Shown: positions 9,268-19,906, counted from the stretch's first letter. The stretch is DNA of 64,000 bases from Lysinibacillus sphaericus (GCF_006864135.1 NZ_SADV01000008.1:151683-215682), one strand, 5' to 3'. The notes: a model not told the origin generated them from the sequence alone. Made by a program: numbers and translations.

Positions 9268-10926
9268 TTAATCAACTAATATTAAATGAGCTTTGACAAA
9301 ACGATCTGATAATACTACTAAACGATCAGAAGGTTTTAAATCAGAGGCTTGAATTACTTTACCAGCTTTAATAATTGTAGCTTGGTCAATATTCATATCA
9401 ATCATTTCACCAGCTTCATACCAGCGACCATTTTGCCATTGACTAACGCTCTTCACATTAATTACTGCTGGGTATTTCGATTTAACTGACTGTAGTATAC
9501 CAGTTAACATTAATGGTGCAACAGGCTTCGCTTTATTAAGCATATGAAGGGCCTGCACATGACCATCCTTTACATAAAAGTATCCATATTCGCCTTCATA
9601 TAAATGAAGCTCAATATCAGGAATGACACTATATATTTTGTTACCATTATCTACTATGGCTTTTGTTGAATTACTAACAGATAGAACAGTTCGCTCTGTT
9701 TTCTTGAAGACATTTGACTCGATCTTCATCGCATCATCAATTTCGATTAAATAGCCATCTGCTTGTGATAAACGTCCATAATATAATTCATGACCTGATA
9801 AGTTTGGTGACATAAAGCTATCACTTGTTACTTGAACAACTTGGGCATAATGATCACGTGCAGCACCGTCCGAAATTACAAAGGCTGTACCATACGCTAA
9901 TAAGCCAGTAGGTTCAATTAAACGACCATTTCTAATTAAAATTGTTCCATCGTGGAAGTATAATGTACCGGCAGATTTAAGTTTAAATAATTGATATTTA
10001 GTATCTACAGAAAGCATAGGTTCATAGTAAGTGCGCTCATTGTTTTTCAACACAACAATCTTTTCAATCACTTCTTTGCCAAATTGTTTAACTGTTGCAT
10101 AATATGCTTGACTGCCAATGTAATTTTTCAACTGACCTTTTTCAATTTTTGTATTGCCAACATATATCGGAACCTTCGATGAAAAATTCATTGTTGATAA
10201 AGCCGTTGTTGTGTCCGAGCCAAACTGCCAATTTATAAAAGCATGTTGGTTTTTGACAGTTAATTTATTTGTATTGGCATTAACTGTCTGTATCTCACCT
10301 TTATATAGGTTTTCAACTAATGTACCCGTCTCACTAATTTCTATTTTTGTGATAATAGATGTGTTTCGATTTTTAAGGCTAAGCTTAACACGATCCCCTA
10401 CATATAAGGCGCTAATGTCGACAGCTGAGGAGTTTTTTTGATATTCTGTATCTTTATTTATATAGTAAGTCGTTTCCTCCCCAATATCTGGTTTCAGCAT
10501 AATGAATAGTCCATTTGGATCAATACTTGTCACTACTCCAGCAAGTGTTTTTGTATTTTGTGCAACTGTTGGAGATTCTGGTTCACTTGTAGAATTAGAA
10601 GTACCTCGCAACTCAACAACACTGCGAAGAGAAATTTCCGCTTCTACTTGCATTCCCATCTTAAAGCCTTCGATTGTTGTCACTGTATTATTTATATACA
10701 GGCGGGCATTATCATTTATATTGTATGTAACTTGACGACCGCTTTCATTTTGCAAAGTAATTTTACTAAGCTTTTTTTCTATTACTCCGTTAGCATTTGC
10801 ATATTCTGAAAATGTTACATCAACAAAGGTTCCAGTCACCATTTGGGCAGCATGAGCTGTTTTATTCGATGAATACCCGAGAACCGTTAGTAACACAATC
10901 ATTAGTATGTATGGAATCTTCTTCAA
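9268..10926 (-). CDS. Exported beta-rich protein of unknown function
   Basis: A 552-residue protein with a TTG start preceded by AGGAGGCGGG and a signal peptide ending about TAHAA. The rest alternates short beta-type stretches with polar turns and repeats the pattern 'G.V..ID...' (for example LAGVVTSIDPNGLF and KGEIQTVNANTNKL), suggesting repeated small beta barrels. I see no SLH motif, sorting signal or catalytic motif. It lies upstream of the two SLH genes but is separated from them by a terminator and a repeat, so a shared role at the cell surface is only suggested by position. Confidence 0.7.
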   Translation of the reverse strand: MKKIPYILMIVLLTVLGYSSNKTAHAAQMVTGTFVDVTFSEYANANGVIEKKLSKITLQNESGRQVTYNINDNARLYINNTVTTIEGFKMGMQVEAEISLRSVVELRGTSNSTSEPESPTVAQNTKTLAGVVTSIDPNGLFIMLKPDIGEETTYYINKDTEYQKNSSAVDISALYVGDRVKLSLKNRNTSIITKIEISETGTLVENLYKGEIQTVNANTNKLTVKNQHAFINWQFGSDTTTALSTMNFSSKVPIYVGNTKIEKGQLKNYIGSQAYYATVKQFGKEVIEKIVVLKNNERTYYEPMLSVDTKYQLFKLKSAGTLYFHDGTILIRNGRLIEPTGLLAYGTAFVISDGAARDHYAQVVQVTSDSFMSPNLSGHELYYGRLSQADGYLIEIDDAMKIESNVFKKTERTVLSVSNSTKAIVDNGNKIYSVIPDIELHLYEGEYGYFYVKDGHVQALHMLNKAKPVAPLMLTGILQSVKSKYPAVINVKSVSQWQNGRWYEAGEMIDMNIDQATIIKAGKVIQASDLKPSDRLVVLSDRFVKAHLILVD

Positions 10927-11054
10927 TAAATCCCGCCTCCTAAAAAATTGTTATTAATATAGTATATCGTATTATTGGTAGTTTTTCCTATTATAAAAGT
11001 TACATTTTAGTGCTTTTACTTACTTTTTAAATCTACCATTAGACATAAAGATAG

Positions 11055-11080
11055 AGGTAGCTTCCAATTTCAAGCTACCT
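11055..11080 (-). terminator. Weak hairpin after the yjfB-like gene
   Basis: AGGTAGCTT (11055-11063) pairs with AAGCTACCT (11072-11080). On the minus strand it is followed by CTATCTTTATG, a poor T-run, so termination would be weak. It lies 9 bases past the stop at 11089. Confidence 0.5.
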
Positions 11081-11088
11081 TTGCTTCA

Positions 11089-11262
11089 TCATACTTGAAC
11101 GTCAATTGTATGTCCGGCTGTCGGATGTGGAGCATCTAACATTTCAACTAATTGTTCTGTATTTTGCTGTTGCATCTCCATTGCCTGTTTCGTTACAGCT
11201 AGAGATACATTTTGCATTAAAGTTGCTTGATTCATGGCCATTGATAAAGCTGCGATATCCAT
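11089..11262 (-). CDS. yjfB: YjfB-family small protein
   Basis: A 57-residue frame starts at ATG 11262 with GGAGGTGGACTAA immediately upstream. The product begins MDIAALSMAMNQATLMQNVS, has a Met/Gln-rich amphipathic middle, and ends with HPTAGHTIDVQV. The MDIA..SM...Q start and the HP..G..ID end fit the YjfB family (PF14070, described as putative motility proteins). The biochemical role is not known. It is monocistronic between engB and the exported-protein gene, closed on both sides by hairpins. Confidence 0.8.
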   Translation of the reverse strand: MDIAALSMAMNQATLMQNVSLAVTKQAMEMQQQNTEQLVEMLDAPHPTAGHTIDVQV

Positions 11263-11332
11263 TTAGTCCACCTCCTATTTAATTTATCGGTCAGTTGTTC
11301 CATTCATCAAGCGATTCTCCCTATTATTTAAT

Positions 11333-11380
11333 AAAAAAACATCTACTGTCCTAAATAATAGACTCAATAGATGTTTTTTT
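11333..11380. terminator. Bidirectional terminator after engB
   Basis: AAAAAAACATCTA (11333-11345) pairs with TAGATGTTTTTTT (11368-11380) around a 22-base loop, giving a T-run on both strands. It directly abuts the engB stop at 11382. Confidence 0.8.
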
Positions 11381-11381
11381 A

Positions 11382-11963
11382 TTACATTTTATTTTCGATC
11401 GTACGCCAAGCTTCTTCAAAGCCAAGTCCTTTTTCTGAAGAAAAGACAATAAGAGGATCATTTTTATCCATGTCTAGCGTTTCTTTCACGATTTTTTTAT
11501 GCTTATCCCATTTACCTTTTGGAATTTTATCCGCTTTTGTTGCAATAACAATACAAGGAATATTGTAATGCTTTAAAAAATCATACATCATGCGATCATC
11601 AGCTGTAGGGGGGTGACGTAAATCAACAATTTGTACGACTGCCTTTAATTCATTGCGTCCAGTGATGTAACGCTCAATCATTTTTCCCCATGCTTCACGC
11701 TCAGTTTTTGAAACCTTTGCATAACCATAGCCCGGAACATCTACAAAAAATAATTGTTCTTCAATTTTGTAAAAATTAAGCGTTTGTGTTTTTCCGGGCT
11801 TAGAAGAAATACGTGCTAAAGCCTTACGACCGATCATTCGGTTAATAAAGGAGGACTTCCCCACATTTGAACGACCGGCTAGTGCAAATTCTGGCAGTCC
11901 ATCTTCTGGATATTGGTCTGGTCTTACAGCACTTATGACCATTTCTACGTTATGGACTTTCAT
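11382..11963 (-). CDS. engB: Ribosome biogenesis GTPase EngB/YsxC (YihA)
   Basis: EngB is an essential GTPase that helps late assembly of the large ribosomal subunit. All G motifs are visible: GRSNVGKSS (G1), the T of [10 protein letters not shown] (G2), DVPGYG (G3) and ATKADK (G4). The start [20 protein letters not shown] matches the family; it uses ATG at 11963, 11 bases after GGAGG, five bases after the lonA stop. An upstream in-frame ATG would lie within lonA and lacks family similarity. At 193 residues the length is normal. Confidence 0.95.
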   Translation of the reverse strand: MKVHNVEMVISAVRPDQYPEDGLPEFALAGRSNVGKSSFINRMIGRKALARISSKPGKTQTLNFYKIEEQLFFVDVPGYGYAKVSKTEREAWGKMIERYITGRNELKAVVQIVDLRHPPTADDRMMYDFLKHYNIPCIVIATKADKIPKGKWDKHKKIVKETLDMDKNDPLIVFSSEKGLGFEEAWRTIENKM

Positions 11964-11967
11964 TTTC

Positions 11968-14292
11968 TTAAAAACCTCCGTCCAGTGCATGGGCTAATAC
12001 TTCATCAGCCGATGACACTAGTTTAAATGTTAGTTGTTCGCGTACACTTTCAGGAATATCCTCAATATCTCGCTCATTATCTTTCGGGCAAATAATTGTC
12101 GTTAAACCCGCTCGATGCGCACTGAGTGTTTTTTCCTTTAAGCCACCTATTGGCAGTACACGTCCACGTAATGTAATTTCACCTGTCATACCGACTTCAC
12201 GGCGTATTGGACGGTGTAAAATTGCAGAAACAATTGCGGTTGCCATAGTAATACCTGCGGAAGGTCCATCTTTAGGAACAGCTCCTTCAGGAACATGAAT
12301 ATGAATATCATGTGTTTCAAAATATTCTGCATCCACTTTTAGATCTTCCATCTTTGAACGGACATACGATAAAGCTGTTTGAGCAGATTCCTTCATGACA
12401 TCGCCGAGCTTCCCAGTTAACTGCAATTTTCCTTTACCAGGTGTTAATGATACCTCAATTTGTAATGTATCACCACCCACAGTTGTATAAGCAAGCCCAG
12501 TAGCTACACCGATTTGATTTTCCTCTTCCGCTTGTCCATATCGGAAACGATGTTTACCGAGTAATTCCTCTAACGTTTTCGAGCTCACTGTTACTCGTTT
12601 TTTCTCACCAGAAACGATGATCTTAGTGATTTTACGACAGAGGGTTGCGACTTGACGCTCTAGTCCGCGAACACCTGCTTCACGAGTATAATAACGGATA
12701 ATATCCACTACTGCTTCGTCTTTAATAATAACTTGTGTTTTTTTCAAGCCATGCTCTTTTAACTGTTTCGGTATTAAGTGATTTTTCGTAATTTGCTCTT
12801 TTTCAATTTCAGTATAACCAGCAATCGAGATTACTTCCATACGATCTAGTAATGGCCCAGGAATTGTACTTAAATCATTCGCAGTTGCTATAAATAATAC
12901 ATTTGATAAATCATAAGGTTCTTCGATGTAATGATCACTAAATGTATTATTTTGAGCCGGATCTAAAACTTCAAGCATTGCTGCTGCAGGATCTCCCCTG
13001 AAGTCATTAGACATTTTATCAATTTCATCTAAAAGGAACACAGGATTAATAGTTCCTGCCTTTTTCATCCCTTGGATAATACGACCTGGCATTGCCCCAA
13101 CATACGTACGACGATGACCACGAATTTCCGATTCGTCTCGTACCCCACCTAATGAAATACGGATAAATTTGCGATCCAAGCTTTCTGCAATAGATCGAGC
13201 TAATGATGTTTTACCTACACCTGGAGGGCCAGCCAAACATAATATTGGTCCACGTAACGATTTTTTCAACTGACGTACAGCTAAATATTCTAATATACGT
13301 TCTTTTACTTTTTCTAACCCGTCATGATCACGATTTAAAATATTCTCCGCATGTTCGATATTCATGCGATCTTCAGTCGCATTCGTCCATGGTAATGAAA
13401 CAATCCAATCAATATAGTTTCGGATGACGCCACTCTCTGCACTAGCCGCTGGTAGCTTCTCGTAGCGATCCAACTCTTTAAGCACTACTTCTTTCGTTGA
13501 TTCAGGCATTCCTGTTTCGTCAATACGTTTACGTAATTCAGCTACTTCGCCAGTTTTTCCTTCGCGATCTCCTAGCTCAGTTTGAATAGCTTTCATTTGT
13601 TCACGTAAATAATATTCCTTTTGTGTACGCTCCATGGATTGCTTAACTTTTGTATTAATTTTCTTTTCAAGATCAAGTACTTCTTGCTCGTCATGCAAAC
13701 GAATAATTAAATGATCTAAACGCTTCTTTACATTGAGCATCTCTAATACTTCTTGTTTATCTGCAATCTTGAAGGGTAAATGCGATGCAATAATGTCTGC
13801 TAAACGACCTGGCTCTTCAATGTCTGCCACAGTACTGATGGTTTCAGGTGTAATTTTATTGGAGCCTTTCGCGTATCTCTCGAAATACGTTAACAACGTA
13901 CGCATTAAAGCTTGCGTTTCTACATCCTTACCGTTTGATTCTTCCTTAACATCGATGTCAACAATCGTATATTTTTCTAGCGCCCGATAGTTAGACCATG
14001 TTGCTCGCGCCACACCTTCCACTAAAATACGCAGTGTTCCATTTGGTAATTTTAGCATCTGTTTGACATATGCCATCGTACCAACTGTATACAAATCTTC
14101 CTCATCAGGCTGTTCATCATGCACTTCTTTTTGTGTTACCAATAATATCAATTGGTCCTCTAGCATCGCTTGTTCTAGCGCCGCTACAGAACGATTTCTA
14201 CCCACATCAATATGTAACACCATCGACGGGTATACTAAAAGTCCACGTAAAGGCAATAATGGTACACTTGTTGTTTTTTGTATTGTCACCAT
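11968..14292 (-). CDS. lonA: ATP-dependent protease LonA
   Basis: Lon is a cytoplasmic AAA+ serine protease that degrades damaged and regulatory proteins. In order it shows the LON N-terminal domain ([19 protein letters not shown]), a coiled coil at about 190-260, the Walker A box GPPGVGKTS near 355, Walker B FLLDEIDK, and the Ser-Lys dyad (Ser in KDGPSAGI near 677, Lys in GLKEK near 719). I chose the ATG at 14292 because GGAGGTG lies nine bases upstream and the resulting 774 residues equal the usual length. It is followed closely by engB. Confidence 0.97.
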   Translation of the reverse strand: MVTIQKTTSVPLLPLRGLLVYPSMVLHIDVGRNRSVAALEQAMLEDQLILLVTQKEVHDEQPDEEDLYTVGTMAYVKQMLKLPNGTLRILVEGVARATWSNYRALEKYTIVDIDVKEESNGKDVETQALMRTLLTYFERYAKGSNKITPETISTVADIEEPGRLADIIASHLPFKIADKQEVLEMLNVKKRLDHLIIRLHDEQEVLDLEKKINTKVKQSMERTQKEYYLREQMKAIQTELGDREGKTGEVAELRKRIDETGMPESTKEVVLKELDRYEKLPAASAESGVIRNYIDWIVSLPWTNATEDRMNIEHAENILNRDHDGLEKVKERILEYLAVRQLKKSLRGPILCLAGPPGVGKTSLARSIAESLDRKFIRISLGGVRDESEIRGHRRTYVGAMPGRIIQGMKKAGTINPVFLLDEIDKMSNDFRGDPAAAMLEVLDPAQNNTFSDHYIEEPYDLSNVLFIATANDLSTIPGPLLDRMEVISIAGYTEIEKEQITKNHLIPKQLKEHGLKKTQVIIKDEAVVDIIRYYTREAGVRGLERQVATLCRKITKIIVSGEKKRVTVSSKTLEELLGKHRFRYGQAEEENQIGVATGLAYTTVGGDTLQIEVSLTPGKGKLQLTGKLGDVMKESAQTALSYVRSKMEDLKVDAEYFETHDIHIHVPEGAVPKDGPSAGITMATAIVSAILHRPIRREVGMTGEITLRGRVLPIGGLKEKTLSAHRAGLTTIICPKDNERDIEDIPESVREQLTFKLVSSADEVLAHALDGGF

Positions 14293-14337
14293 GCGGGTAT
14301 TCACCTCCGTCAAAATTTTCTTATTCACTCCCACGCT

Positions 14338-14372
14338 ACTAGTATGTGTCTAAAAAGCTGATTCACACTAGT
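14338..14372 (-). promoter_or_regulatory. lonA: Imperfect palindrome in the lonA upstream region
   Basis: ACTAGTATGTG at 14338 onward and CACACTAGT ending near 14372 form an imperfect inverted repeat about 50-80 bases upstream of the lonA start. It might be an operator or mRNA leader stem. I cannot assign a known repressor; a CIRCE-type element is not apparent. Confidence 0.3.
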
Positions 14373-14433
14373 TAATCAATTGAGCCAAAAATTTCATCTA
14401 ATTACAGTTGGCTTTATGTATGAATGAATAAAA

Positions 14434-14478
14434 AGCTGACTGTCGATATGTGCGAATATTGCACAATCGAAGTCAGCT
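14434..14478 (-). terminator. Terminator after clpX
   Basis: AGCTGACTGTCGAT (14434-14447) pairs with ATCGAAGTCAGCT (14466-14478) with one bulged base. The minus strand continues TTTTATTC. It lies 44 bases after the clpX stop and separates clpX from lonA. Confidence 0.75.
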
Positions 14479-14521
14479 AAATTACTCTTTATCTCATAAC
14501 AATAGACATAGTGTCTGTTCG

Positions 14522-15793
14522 TTATGCTGAAGTTTTTGTGTCGCTACCTTCATCGAGTTCAGTGCCATCTTCAAGAAGCAATTTCGGTTTTTCTTTATCC
14601 GTAATTGTTTTTGCCGTAATGATACATTTTTTCACATCTTCGCGTGAAGGTAGTTCGTACATTACATCAAGCATTGTTGACTCAATAATTGAACGAAGAC
14701 CACGTGCACCCGTTTTCCGTTCTATTGCTTCTTTTGCAATTTCAGAAAGAGCACCTTCATCAAACTCAAGCTCAACACCATCTAGTTCAAGCATTTTTTG
14801 ATATTGCTTAGCTAGTGCATTTTTAGGCTCCGTTAAAATTTGTACAAGCGCAGCCTCGTTTAATTGTTCTAGACTTGCAAGTACTGGTAATCGACCGATA
14901 AATTCTGGAATTAGACCAAATTTTAATAAATCCTCTGGAATTAGCTTTGCCATAATTGAGCCTTCATCCATATCAATTTTGTTTGGATCTGAACCGAAAC
15001 CAATTACTTTTTCACCTTGACGACGTTTAATAATGGATTCTATTCCATCAAATGCTCCACCCACAATAAATAAGATGTTTGTAGTATCGATTTGTAAAAA
15101 CTCTTGGTGTGGATGCTTACGACCACCTTGTGGTGGAACACTTGCAACTGTACCTTCTAAAATTTTCAGAAGAGCTTGTTGTACACCTTCACCAGAAACA
15201 TCACGTGTAATGGATGGATTTTCGGATTTACGTGCAACTTTATCGATTTCATCAATATAGATGATTCCTTTTTCAGCACGCTCGATATCGTAATCTGCGG
15301 ATTGAATTAATTTTAATAAAATATTTTCAACGTCCTCACCAACATAACCAGCTTCTGTTAGAGAAGTAGCATCTGCAATAGCAAAAGGAACGTTTAATAT
15401 ACGCGCCAATGTTTGGGCCAATAAAGTTTTACCGCTACCAGTTGGGCCGATTAACACAATGTTCGATTTTGCTAATTCTACATCATCAATTTTACTATTT
15501 GTATTAATGCGTTTGTAGTGATTGTAAACCGCAACTGCTAAAGCTTTTTTAGCACGTTCTTGCCCTATTACATACTCATCTAAAATCGTTAAGATCTCTT
15601 TTGGTTTTGGAATATCTTGGAATTCGATTTCTTCTTCAACACCCAGTTCCTCTACAACGATTTCTGAACAAAGTTCGATACATTCATCACAAATATAAAC
15701 ACCAGGACCTGCAACTAGTTTACGTACCTGTTCTTGTGGTTTTCCACAGAATGAGCATTTTAAATTGCCTTTTTCATCATTAAATTTGAACAA
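14522..15793 (-). CDS. clpX: ATP-dependent Clp protease ATP-binding subunit ClpX
   Basis: ClpX unfolds substrates and feeds them to ClpP. The 423-residue protein has the N-terminal zinc-binding domain (Cys13, 16, 35 and 38 in CSFCGK and ICDECIEL), Walker A GPTGSGKT, Walker [10 protein letters not shown], the pore-loop GYVGED and sensor GARGLRS. The start is TTG, seven bases after AGGGGTG. The gene is separated from tig by 829 bases holding a repeat, and from lonA by a terminator. The lonB gene that lies between clpX and lonA in Bacillus subtilis is absent. Confidence 0.97.
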   Translation of the reverse strand: MFKFNDEKGNLKCSFCGKPQEQVRKLVAGPGVYICDECIELCSEIVVEELGVEEEIEFQDIPKPKEILTILDEYVIGQERAKKALAVAVYNHYKRINTNSKIDDVELAKSNIVLIGPTGSGKTLLAQTLARILNVPFAIADATSLTEAGYVGEDVENILLKLIQSADYDIERAEKGIIYIDEIDKVARKSENPSITRDVSGEGVQQALLKILEGTVASVPPQGGRKHPHQEFLQIDTTNILFIVGGAFDGIESIIKRRQGEKVIGFGSDPNKIDMDEGSIMAKLIPEDLLKFGLIPEFIGRLPVLASLEQLNEAALVQILTEPKNALAKQYQKMLELDGVELEFDEGALSEIAKEAIERKTGARGLRSIIESTMLDVMYELPSREDVKKCIITAKTITDKEKPKLLLEDGTELDEGSDTKTSA

Positions 15794-15960
15794 TATGTTT
15801 CACCCCTATTCAAGCAACAATCTTACAAGATTATTGAATCTTTATCAAATAAATTGTCTGCATCTATTTACACCATGGCGTTTATGTTTCAAGATTTCAA
15901 AAAGTTTTCGACATTTATTGCACAAAAAACATTATCATTATTGCAAATAATGCCCATTCA

Positions 15961-16110
15961 TTAGCTTGATGAATTCCAGCTCTTAACCTTAGCATGTAGT
16001 TGAATTCTGTGTGTATAACTGACTGATTCTTCAGAAACCTCTAACGACCAAAGACCTTTCTTTCCGTCAAGATTTCTGACTCTCGACTGATATTTGGCTT
16101 GTGGCTTCAC
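15961..16110 (-). CDS. Possible small or decayed gene between clpX and tig
   Basis: A GTG-initiated frame of 49 residues begins MKPQAKYQSRVRNLDGKK and continues with GLWSLEVSEESVSYTHRI. Its composition looks protein-like, but there is no clear ribosome site, and the frame is open only to a TGA 24 bases further upstream of the GTG. It may be the tail of a lost gene. No family is recognised. Confidence 0.2.
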   Translation of the reverse strand: MKPQAKYQSRVRNLDGKKGLWSLEVSEESVSYTHRIQLHAKVKSWNSSS

Positions 16111-16154
16111 TGAAATACCGTTAATACAAGTTAAAAATACTCAAGTAACTTATA

Positions 16155-16355
16155 TTTCTATTAATTATGCCTCGGCATAATTGTAGCTGTCGCTTTGCTT
16201 TCGCGCAGAAAACATTTGCTGTTGTCGCTACAGAAAATAATGGCTGAAAGAAGTTAAAATCTTTTATATTCGCCAGAGGCTTAACTTCATTCAGAAGAGG
16301 ATGTATTTCGTTGTTCCTCATTTGGAAGAATTGTGACATCAATTTGATCTCTACT
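16155..16355 (+). repeat. Family B repeat in the clpX-tig gap
   Basis: Opens with AATTATGCCTCGGCATAATT, then the module GCTTTCGCGCAGAAAACATT, then GAGGCTTAACTTCATTCAG and ends TCTACTGAATAAAG, the order seen in longer form at 49545-49740. A 73-codon open frame here (16121-16342) is made of repeat sequence and is not listed as a gene. The remaining gap (15794-16622) shows nothing else convincing. Confidence 0.7.
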
Positions 16356-16559
16356 GAATAAAGTCAAATTTTAGCATCGTGTGAAAAGTCAAACAATACT
16401 ATGTATTAGAGAAGTGTAAAGGCCTTTGCCTATCCCCTTTTCAAAAAAGTATTTCCTTTTGGAGGATGCTTTTTGCGGTGAAAGTAGTCGTAATACTAAT
16501 AATATAATTAACTGAACTAAAAGGGGAATCTAGCTTATTCTAAATAAAAAATATGTGAT

Positions 16560-16594
16560 AAAACAAGGCACGGTTTAATGCCGTACCTTGTTTT
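16560..16594 (-). terminator. Terminator after tig
   Basis: AAAACAAGGCACGG (16560-16573) and CCGTACCTTGTTTT (16581-16594) form a 14-bp stem with one mismatch, 29 bases past the tig stop. The minus-strand side continues ATCACATATTTTTTA after a TTTT. Confidence 0.85.
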
Positions 16595-16622
16595 CATTTT
16601 TTTATCCAGTTACAAAAAAATC

Positions 16623-17912
16623 CTATTCAGTAATTTTAGCGTTTTCCACTAAAAATTCAACTGTTTTTTGAATTTTAATGTCGTTTTCAAGAACTGCTGT
16701 GCCGCCTAAAGCTCCAGTAATTTGCTCTTTAGTCATGTTAAATTGAGCAGTCATTTTTTCTAATTCAGCTGCGATATCAGCTTCAGATGCTTCAATTTTT
16801 TCAGCTTCAGCAATTGCTTCAAGTGTTAAAGATACACGTACACGGCTTTGTGCTTCTTCTTTCATTTGTCCACGTAAATCTTCTTCTGATTGACCTGAGA
16901 ATTGGTAGTAAAGGTCTAAGTTCATGCCTTGCATTTGTAAACGTTGACCAAATTCTTGTAACATACGATCAGTTTCAGAGTTGATCATACCAGCAGGCAC
17001 TTCAAATTCTGCATTTTCAGCAGCTTTTTCAACTAATTGATCACGAAGTGTTGCATCAGATTCAGCTTGTTTTTGTTCAGCAGTTTGCTCTTTGATTTTA
17101 GCGCGTAAAGCATCGACACCTTCAACTTCTGGGTCTAATTCTTTAGCGAATTCGTCGTTTAGTTCTGGAAGAACTTTCGTTTTAACTTCTTTTATAGTTA
17201 CTTTGAAAGTAGCTTCTTTACCAGCTAATTCTGCTGCATGGTATTCTTCTGGGAAAGTAACAACTACGTCTTTAGATTCACCAGCTTTTACACCTACAAG
17301 TTGTTCTTCAAAGCCAGGGATGAATGAGCCTGACCCGATTTCTAGTGGGTAGTCTTCACCTTTACCACCTTCAAATGCTTCTTCGCCTACGAAACCTTCA
17401 AAGTCGATAGTAGCTGTATCGCCTTCTACGATAGCTTCGTCCTCTTTAATTTCAAGCTCTGCTTTACGAGCTAATTGGTCTTGAATTTGTGTTTCTACTT
17501 CTTCATCAGTAACTTCTACTGGAAGTTTCGTAACTTCTAAACCTTTGTATTCACCAAGTTTCGGCTCTGGTTTCACTGTTACTTGAGCAGTAAATGTGAA
17601 ATCTTTACCGTGTACGAAGTTTTCTGTACCAGAAATTTCTGGGTAATCAACTGGCATAATTCCAGCTTCATCGATCGCTTTTGAATAAGAATCAGGAACG
17701 ATGATTTCTAATGCATCTTGGTATAAAGATTCGATACCAAAACGTTGTTCAAACATTTTACGAGGCATTTTTCCTTTACGGAAACCTGGAACGTTAATTT
17801 GTTTCACAACTTTTTTGAACGCTTGGTCCATTGCTGCGTCTACTTCTGCAGCTGATACTTCGATTGTAAGAGTACCGATATTACCTTCTTGTTTTTCCCA
17901 TTTTGCTGACAT
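16623..17912 (-). CDS. tig: Trigger factor (ribosome-bound chaperone and prolyl isomerase)
   Basis: Trigger factor binds nascent chains at the ribosome exit tunnel. The 429-residue protein has the ribosome-binding domain with the signature loop [20 protein letters not shown] near residues 40-60, the FKBP-type isomerase domain at about 160-245 ([32 protein letters not shown]), and a long helical C-terminal domain. The ATG at 17912 is nine bases after GGAGG. It is followed by its own terminator and preceded by ysoA as in Bacillus. Confidence 0.97.
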   Translation of the reverse strand: MSAKWEKQEGNIGTLTIEVSAAEVDAAMDQAFKKVVKQINVPGFRKGKMPRKMFEQRFGIESLYQDALEIIVPDSYSKAIDEAGIMPVDYPEISGTENFVHGKDFTFTAQVTVKPEPKLGEYKGLEVTKLPVEVTDEEVETQIQDQLARKAELEIKEDEAIVEGDTATIDFEGFVGEEAFEGGKGEDYPLEIGSGSFIPGFEEQLVGVKAGESKDVVVTFPEEYHAAELAGKEATFKVTIKEVKTKVLPELNDEFAKELDPEVEGVDALRAKIKEQTAEQKQAESDATLRDQLVEKAAENAEFEVPAGMINSETDRMLQEFGQRLQMQGMNLDLYYQFSGQSEEDLRGQMKEEAQSRVRVSLTLEAIAEAEKIEASEADIAAELEKMTAQFNMTKEQITGALGGTAVLENDIKIQKTVEFLVENAKITE

Positions 17913-18024
17913 GTATAAATACCTCCAAATAAATAATCAAGTTTAAATGTTAGACAATTCATTCGTAACTACGATTTTGACAACCATTTTAGTATAACAT
18001 AGATGCGTATAGTTTCAACTTATT

Positions 18025-19014
18025 TCATACCTCATGTAGTTCAGTTAGTTTTTCTAACATTTGTAAAAAGTCAATGATTTCATAATCCATTTCCTGTACT
18101 TTTCCGAGCATCGATTGTACAAAGTCAATATAACTATAAGCAATATCATCGGCTTCGAATGGTTGCCATTCAAACGGATACGTTACAATGGAATGCTTCG
18201 CCATTAAATATTGTACCATTTCCAACGTCGCTGGGTCTTGCTCTAATTTATTTTCAATTATTTTTTTTACTTCCCTATACTGAGGCAACTGATTTGGTAG
18301 GACTAAATTATTAGGATTAACAGTTATTGTTTCATCAAATTTTGAGACAGTAATGTCAATCGACACTTCTTGTTCCACTAATAGAATTAATGCTAAGCTC
18401 TGAACAAATGGATGGATTGTTGGACATTCAATAATAGCTTTCAATGCTATTTTTAATTGTCGTACATTCGTATCCATTAAGCGATGCAGTCGAATAGATT
18501 GTTCGTTTGGCGTTAATGCACTAAATTTCGAAAGTTCATATTCTTGCTCTTCTAACAATCGTTTAGCATCCTCTTTTTTTTGGAGATTCTTAGCAACCTC
18601 TTGATTCAAGCTTCTTATGCGTTCAAATTTCTCAAGCTGATCTTCTGGAAGTACGTTTTCTTCAATTAATGTCGTAATTAACGATTCTACTTGATGGTAT
18701 TCCTTTAACTGCATACATACTGTAACATACAGTTCCATTACTTCTACATACAATGTCGTCCCCATAGCAAACAATTGCTCACAAACATTTTTAACTTTAT
18801 CGTATGCTTTTAATTCATATAAAGCATACGCGTAGGTACTTAATGCACTTTCGTCTCCATCTTCATATGAAAATGCACTTTCAAAGCTTGCCACAGCCTC
18901 TTCATATTGATAATTTTCCGCATACATATGTCCTTCACGTATTAATGTTTGAACAGCACCAGGAAAAACAACAATATTGTCATGTTTGATAACATGCCGT
19001 TTTCGCTTTGTCAT
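18025..19014 (-). CDS. ysoA: YsoA-like tetratricopeptide-repeat protein
   Basis: The 329-residue soluble protein starts MTKRKRHVIKHDNIVVFPG and contains TPR-like helical pairs (for example YAENYQYEEAVASFESAF, residues about 30-75) and a charged coiled segment near 130-160. TPR proteins serve as protein-binding scaffolds; no partner is evident. Its place next to tig matches ysoA of Bacillus subtilis. ATG 19014 follows AGAGGTG by six bases, which is better than the GTG at 19023 inside that site. Confidence 0.8.
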   Translation of the reverse strand: MTKRKRHVIKHDNIVVFPGAVQTLIREGHMYAENYQYEEAVASFESAFSYEDGDESALSTYAYALYELKAYDKVKNVCEQLFAMGTTLYVEVMELYVTVCMQLKEYHQVESLITTLIEENVLPEDQLEKFERIRSLNQEVAKNLQKKEDAKRLLEEQEYELSKFSALTPNEQSIRLHRLMDTNVRQLKIALKAIIECPTIHPFVQSLALILLVEQEVSIDITVSKFDETITVNPNNLVLPNQLPQYREVKKIIENKLEQDPATLEMVQYLMAKHSIVTYPFEWQPFEADDIAYSYIDFVQSMLGKVQEMDYEIIDFLQMLEKLTELHEV

Positions 19015-19065
19015 TTTTCTCACCTCTTTAGCTCTATTTTACTTATTAGTTTCTTATTGAATAAT

Positions 19066-19245
19066 CATCATAACATGGAGTTGATTTCCGTATTCACTGA
19101 ACACTTTACCAGTAAGCTACTCTTATTTGACCTCGAAGGTTTGCCACACATCTAGGACGCTCCCCAACTTCACTCCAATCAATCCCATTAGTTGAAATAC
19201 GTTTTAAAAAATGTCACTTTCAACTTTTTAAGTAAATGACAACAC
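19066..19245 (+). repeat. Degenerate family A repeat
   Basis: Shows ATCATCATAACATGGAGTTG, GATTTCCGT, then TCACTCCAATCAATCCC and ACGTTTTAAAAAATGTCA, in the same order as complete copies but with a diverged centre. It fills the left half of the 388-base gap between ysoA and the next gene; the right half (19246-19402) should contain the divergent promoter. Confidence 0.55.
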
Positions 19246-19402
19246 ATATATACAATCTATCCACTGCTCGTTTCTAACAAAAGTATTCACTTTAGTATTT
19301 CATGTTTTGTAATAAATTGTATTATAATTAATAATATCTTTTTTATTACTATTTACAGACACCAGCTTTGTAATTTAAAGTTCTTCATAAGGAGTGGAAT
19401 AC

Positions 19403-19879
19403 ATGCAATTAATAGATACAGTAAGTGAATTTGGTAGTAGCATCTCTCCTATGTATGAGGCACTATCAATTAAAGTTGTATCGTTATCTACAGCGGACGG
19501 TCCCCATCTGAAGGATTATCCGATTGAATTTGAACTACTCACAAGAACTAAGATTGATGTATATACACAAGAAGCGATTACACATATTTTAAGTATCAAA
19601 GGTCACATTCCTGGCTCCATTTCACTTGGACACCAACATGAGTCACTTTTTATTATTCCCCAAAATGTACACATTGAATGCAACTATAAACTGCTAAGTA
19701 TCAACAAAAAAGATATGCAACGAATCTTAATGCACGCTCAACCGAACCTTCATTATAGTGAATGGCTAATCGATGCCATTATAAATGCAAATATTCTTGT
19801 AGAATTAAAAACTAATCAAAATACCTTTATCGAATGGCCGCTCGGTATAAAGTCAGCCGTTATATCAAAACTAGGATGA
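19403..19879 (+). CDS. Unknown 158-residue soluble protein
   Basis: The product begins MQLIDTVSEFGSSISPMYEA and has no signal peptide, membrane segment or recognised motif; it is a mixed alpha/beta sequence ending with KSAVISKLG. The ATG at 19403 is nine bases after AAGGAG, so I prefer it to the GTG at 19394. It stands alone with a terminator right after it. I do not recognise a family. Confidence 0.6.
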   Translation: MQLIDTVSEFGSSISPMYEALSIKVVSLSTADGPHLKDYPIEFELLTRTKIDVYTQEAITHILSIKGHIPGSISLGHQHESLFIIPQNVHIECNYKLLSINKKDMQRILMHAQPNLHYSEWLIDAIINANILVELKTNQNTFIEWPLGIKSAVISKLG

Positions 19880-19906
19880 GACATACTTTAATAGGTATGT
19901 CTTTTG
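19879..19906 (+). terminator. Terminator of the 158-residue protein gene
   Basis: AGACATAC (19879-19886) pairs with GTATGTCT (19895-19902), followed by TTTGTTTT. The stem overlaps the last base of the stop codon. The rest of the gap to 20190 has no gene. Confidence 0.8.

Noticed and set aside
11284..11290. Sigma-D-like -10 (CCGATAA) before the yjfB-like gene
   Set aside because: There is no matching TAAA -35 at the correct distance and it sits too close to the ribosome site.
16121..16342. 73-codon open frame between clpX and tig
   Set aside because: It runs through a family B repeat and has no ribosome site; the residues are translated repeat modules.
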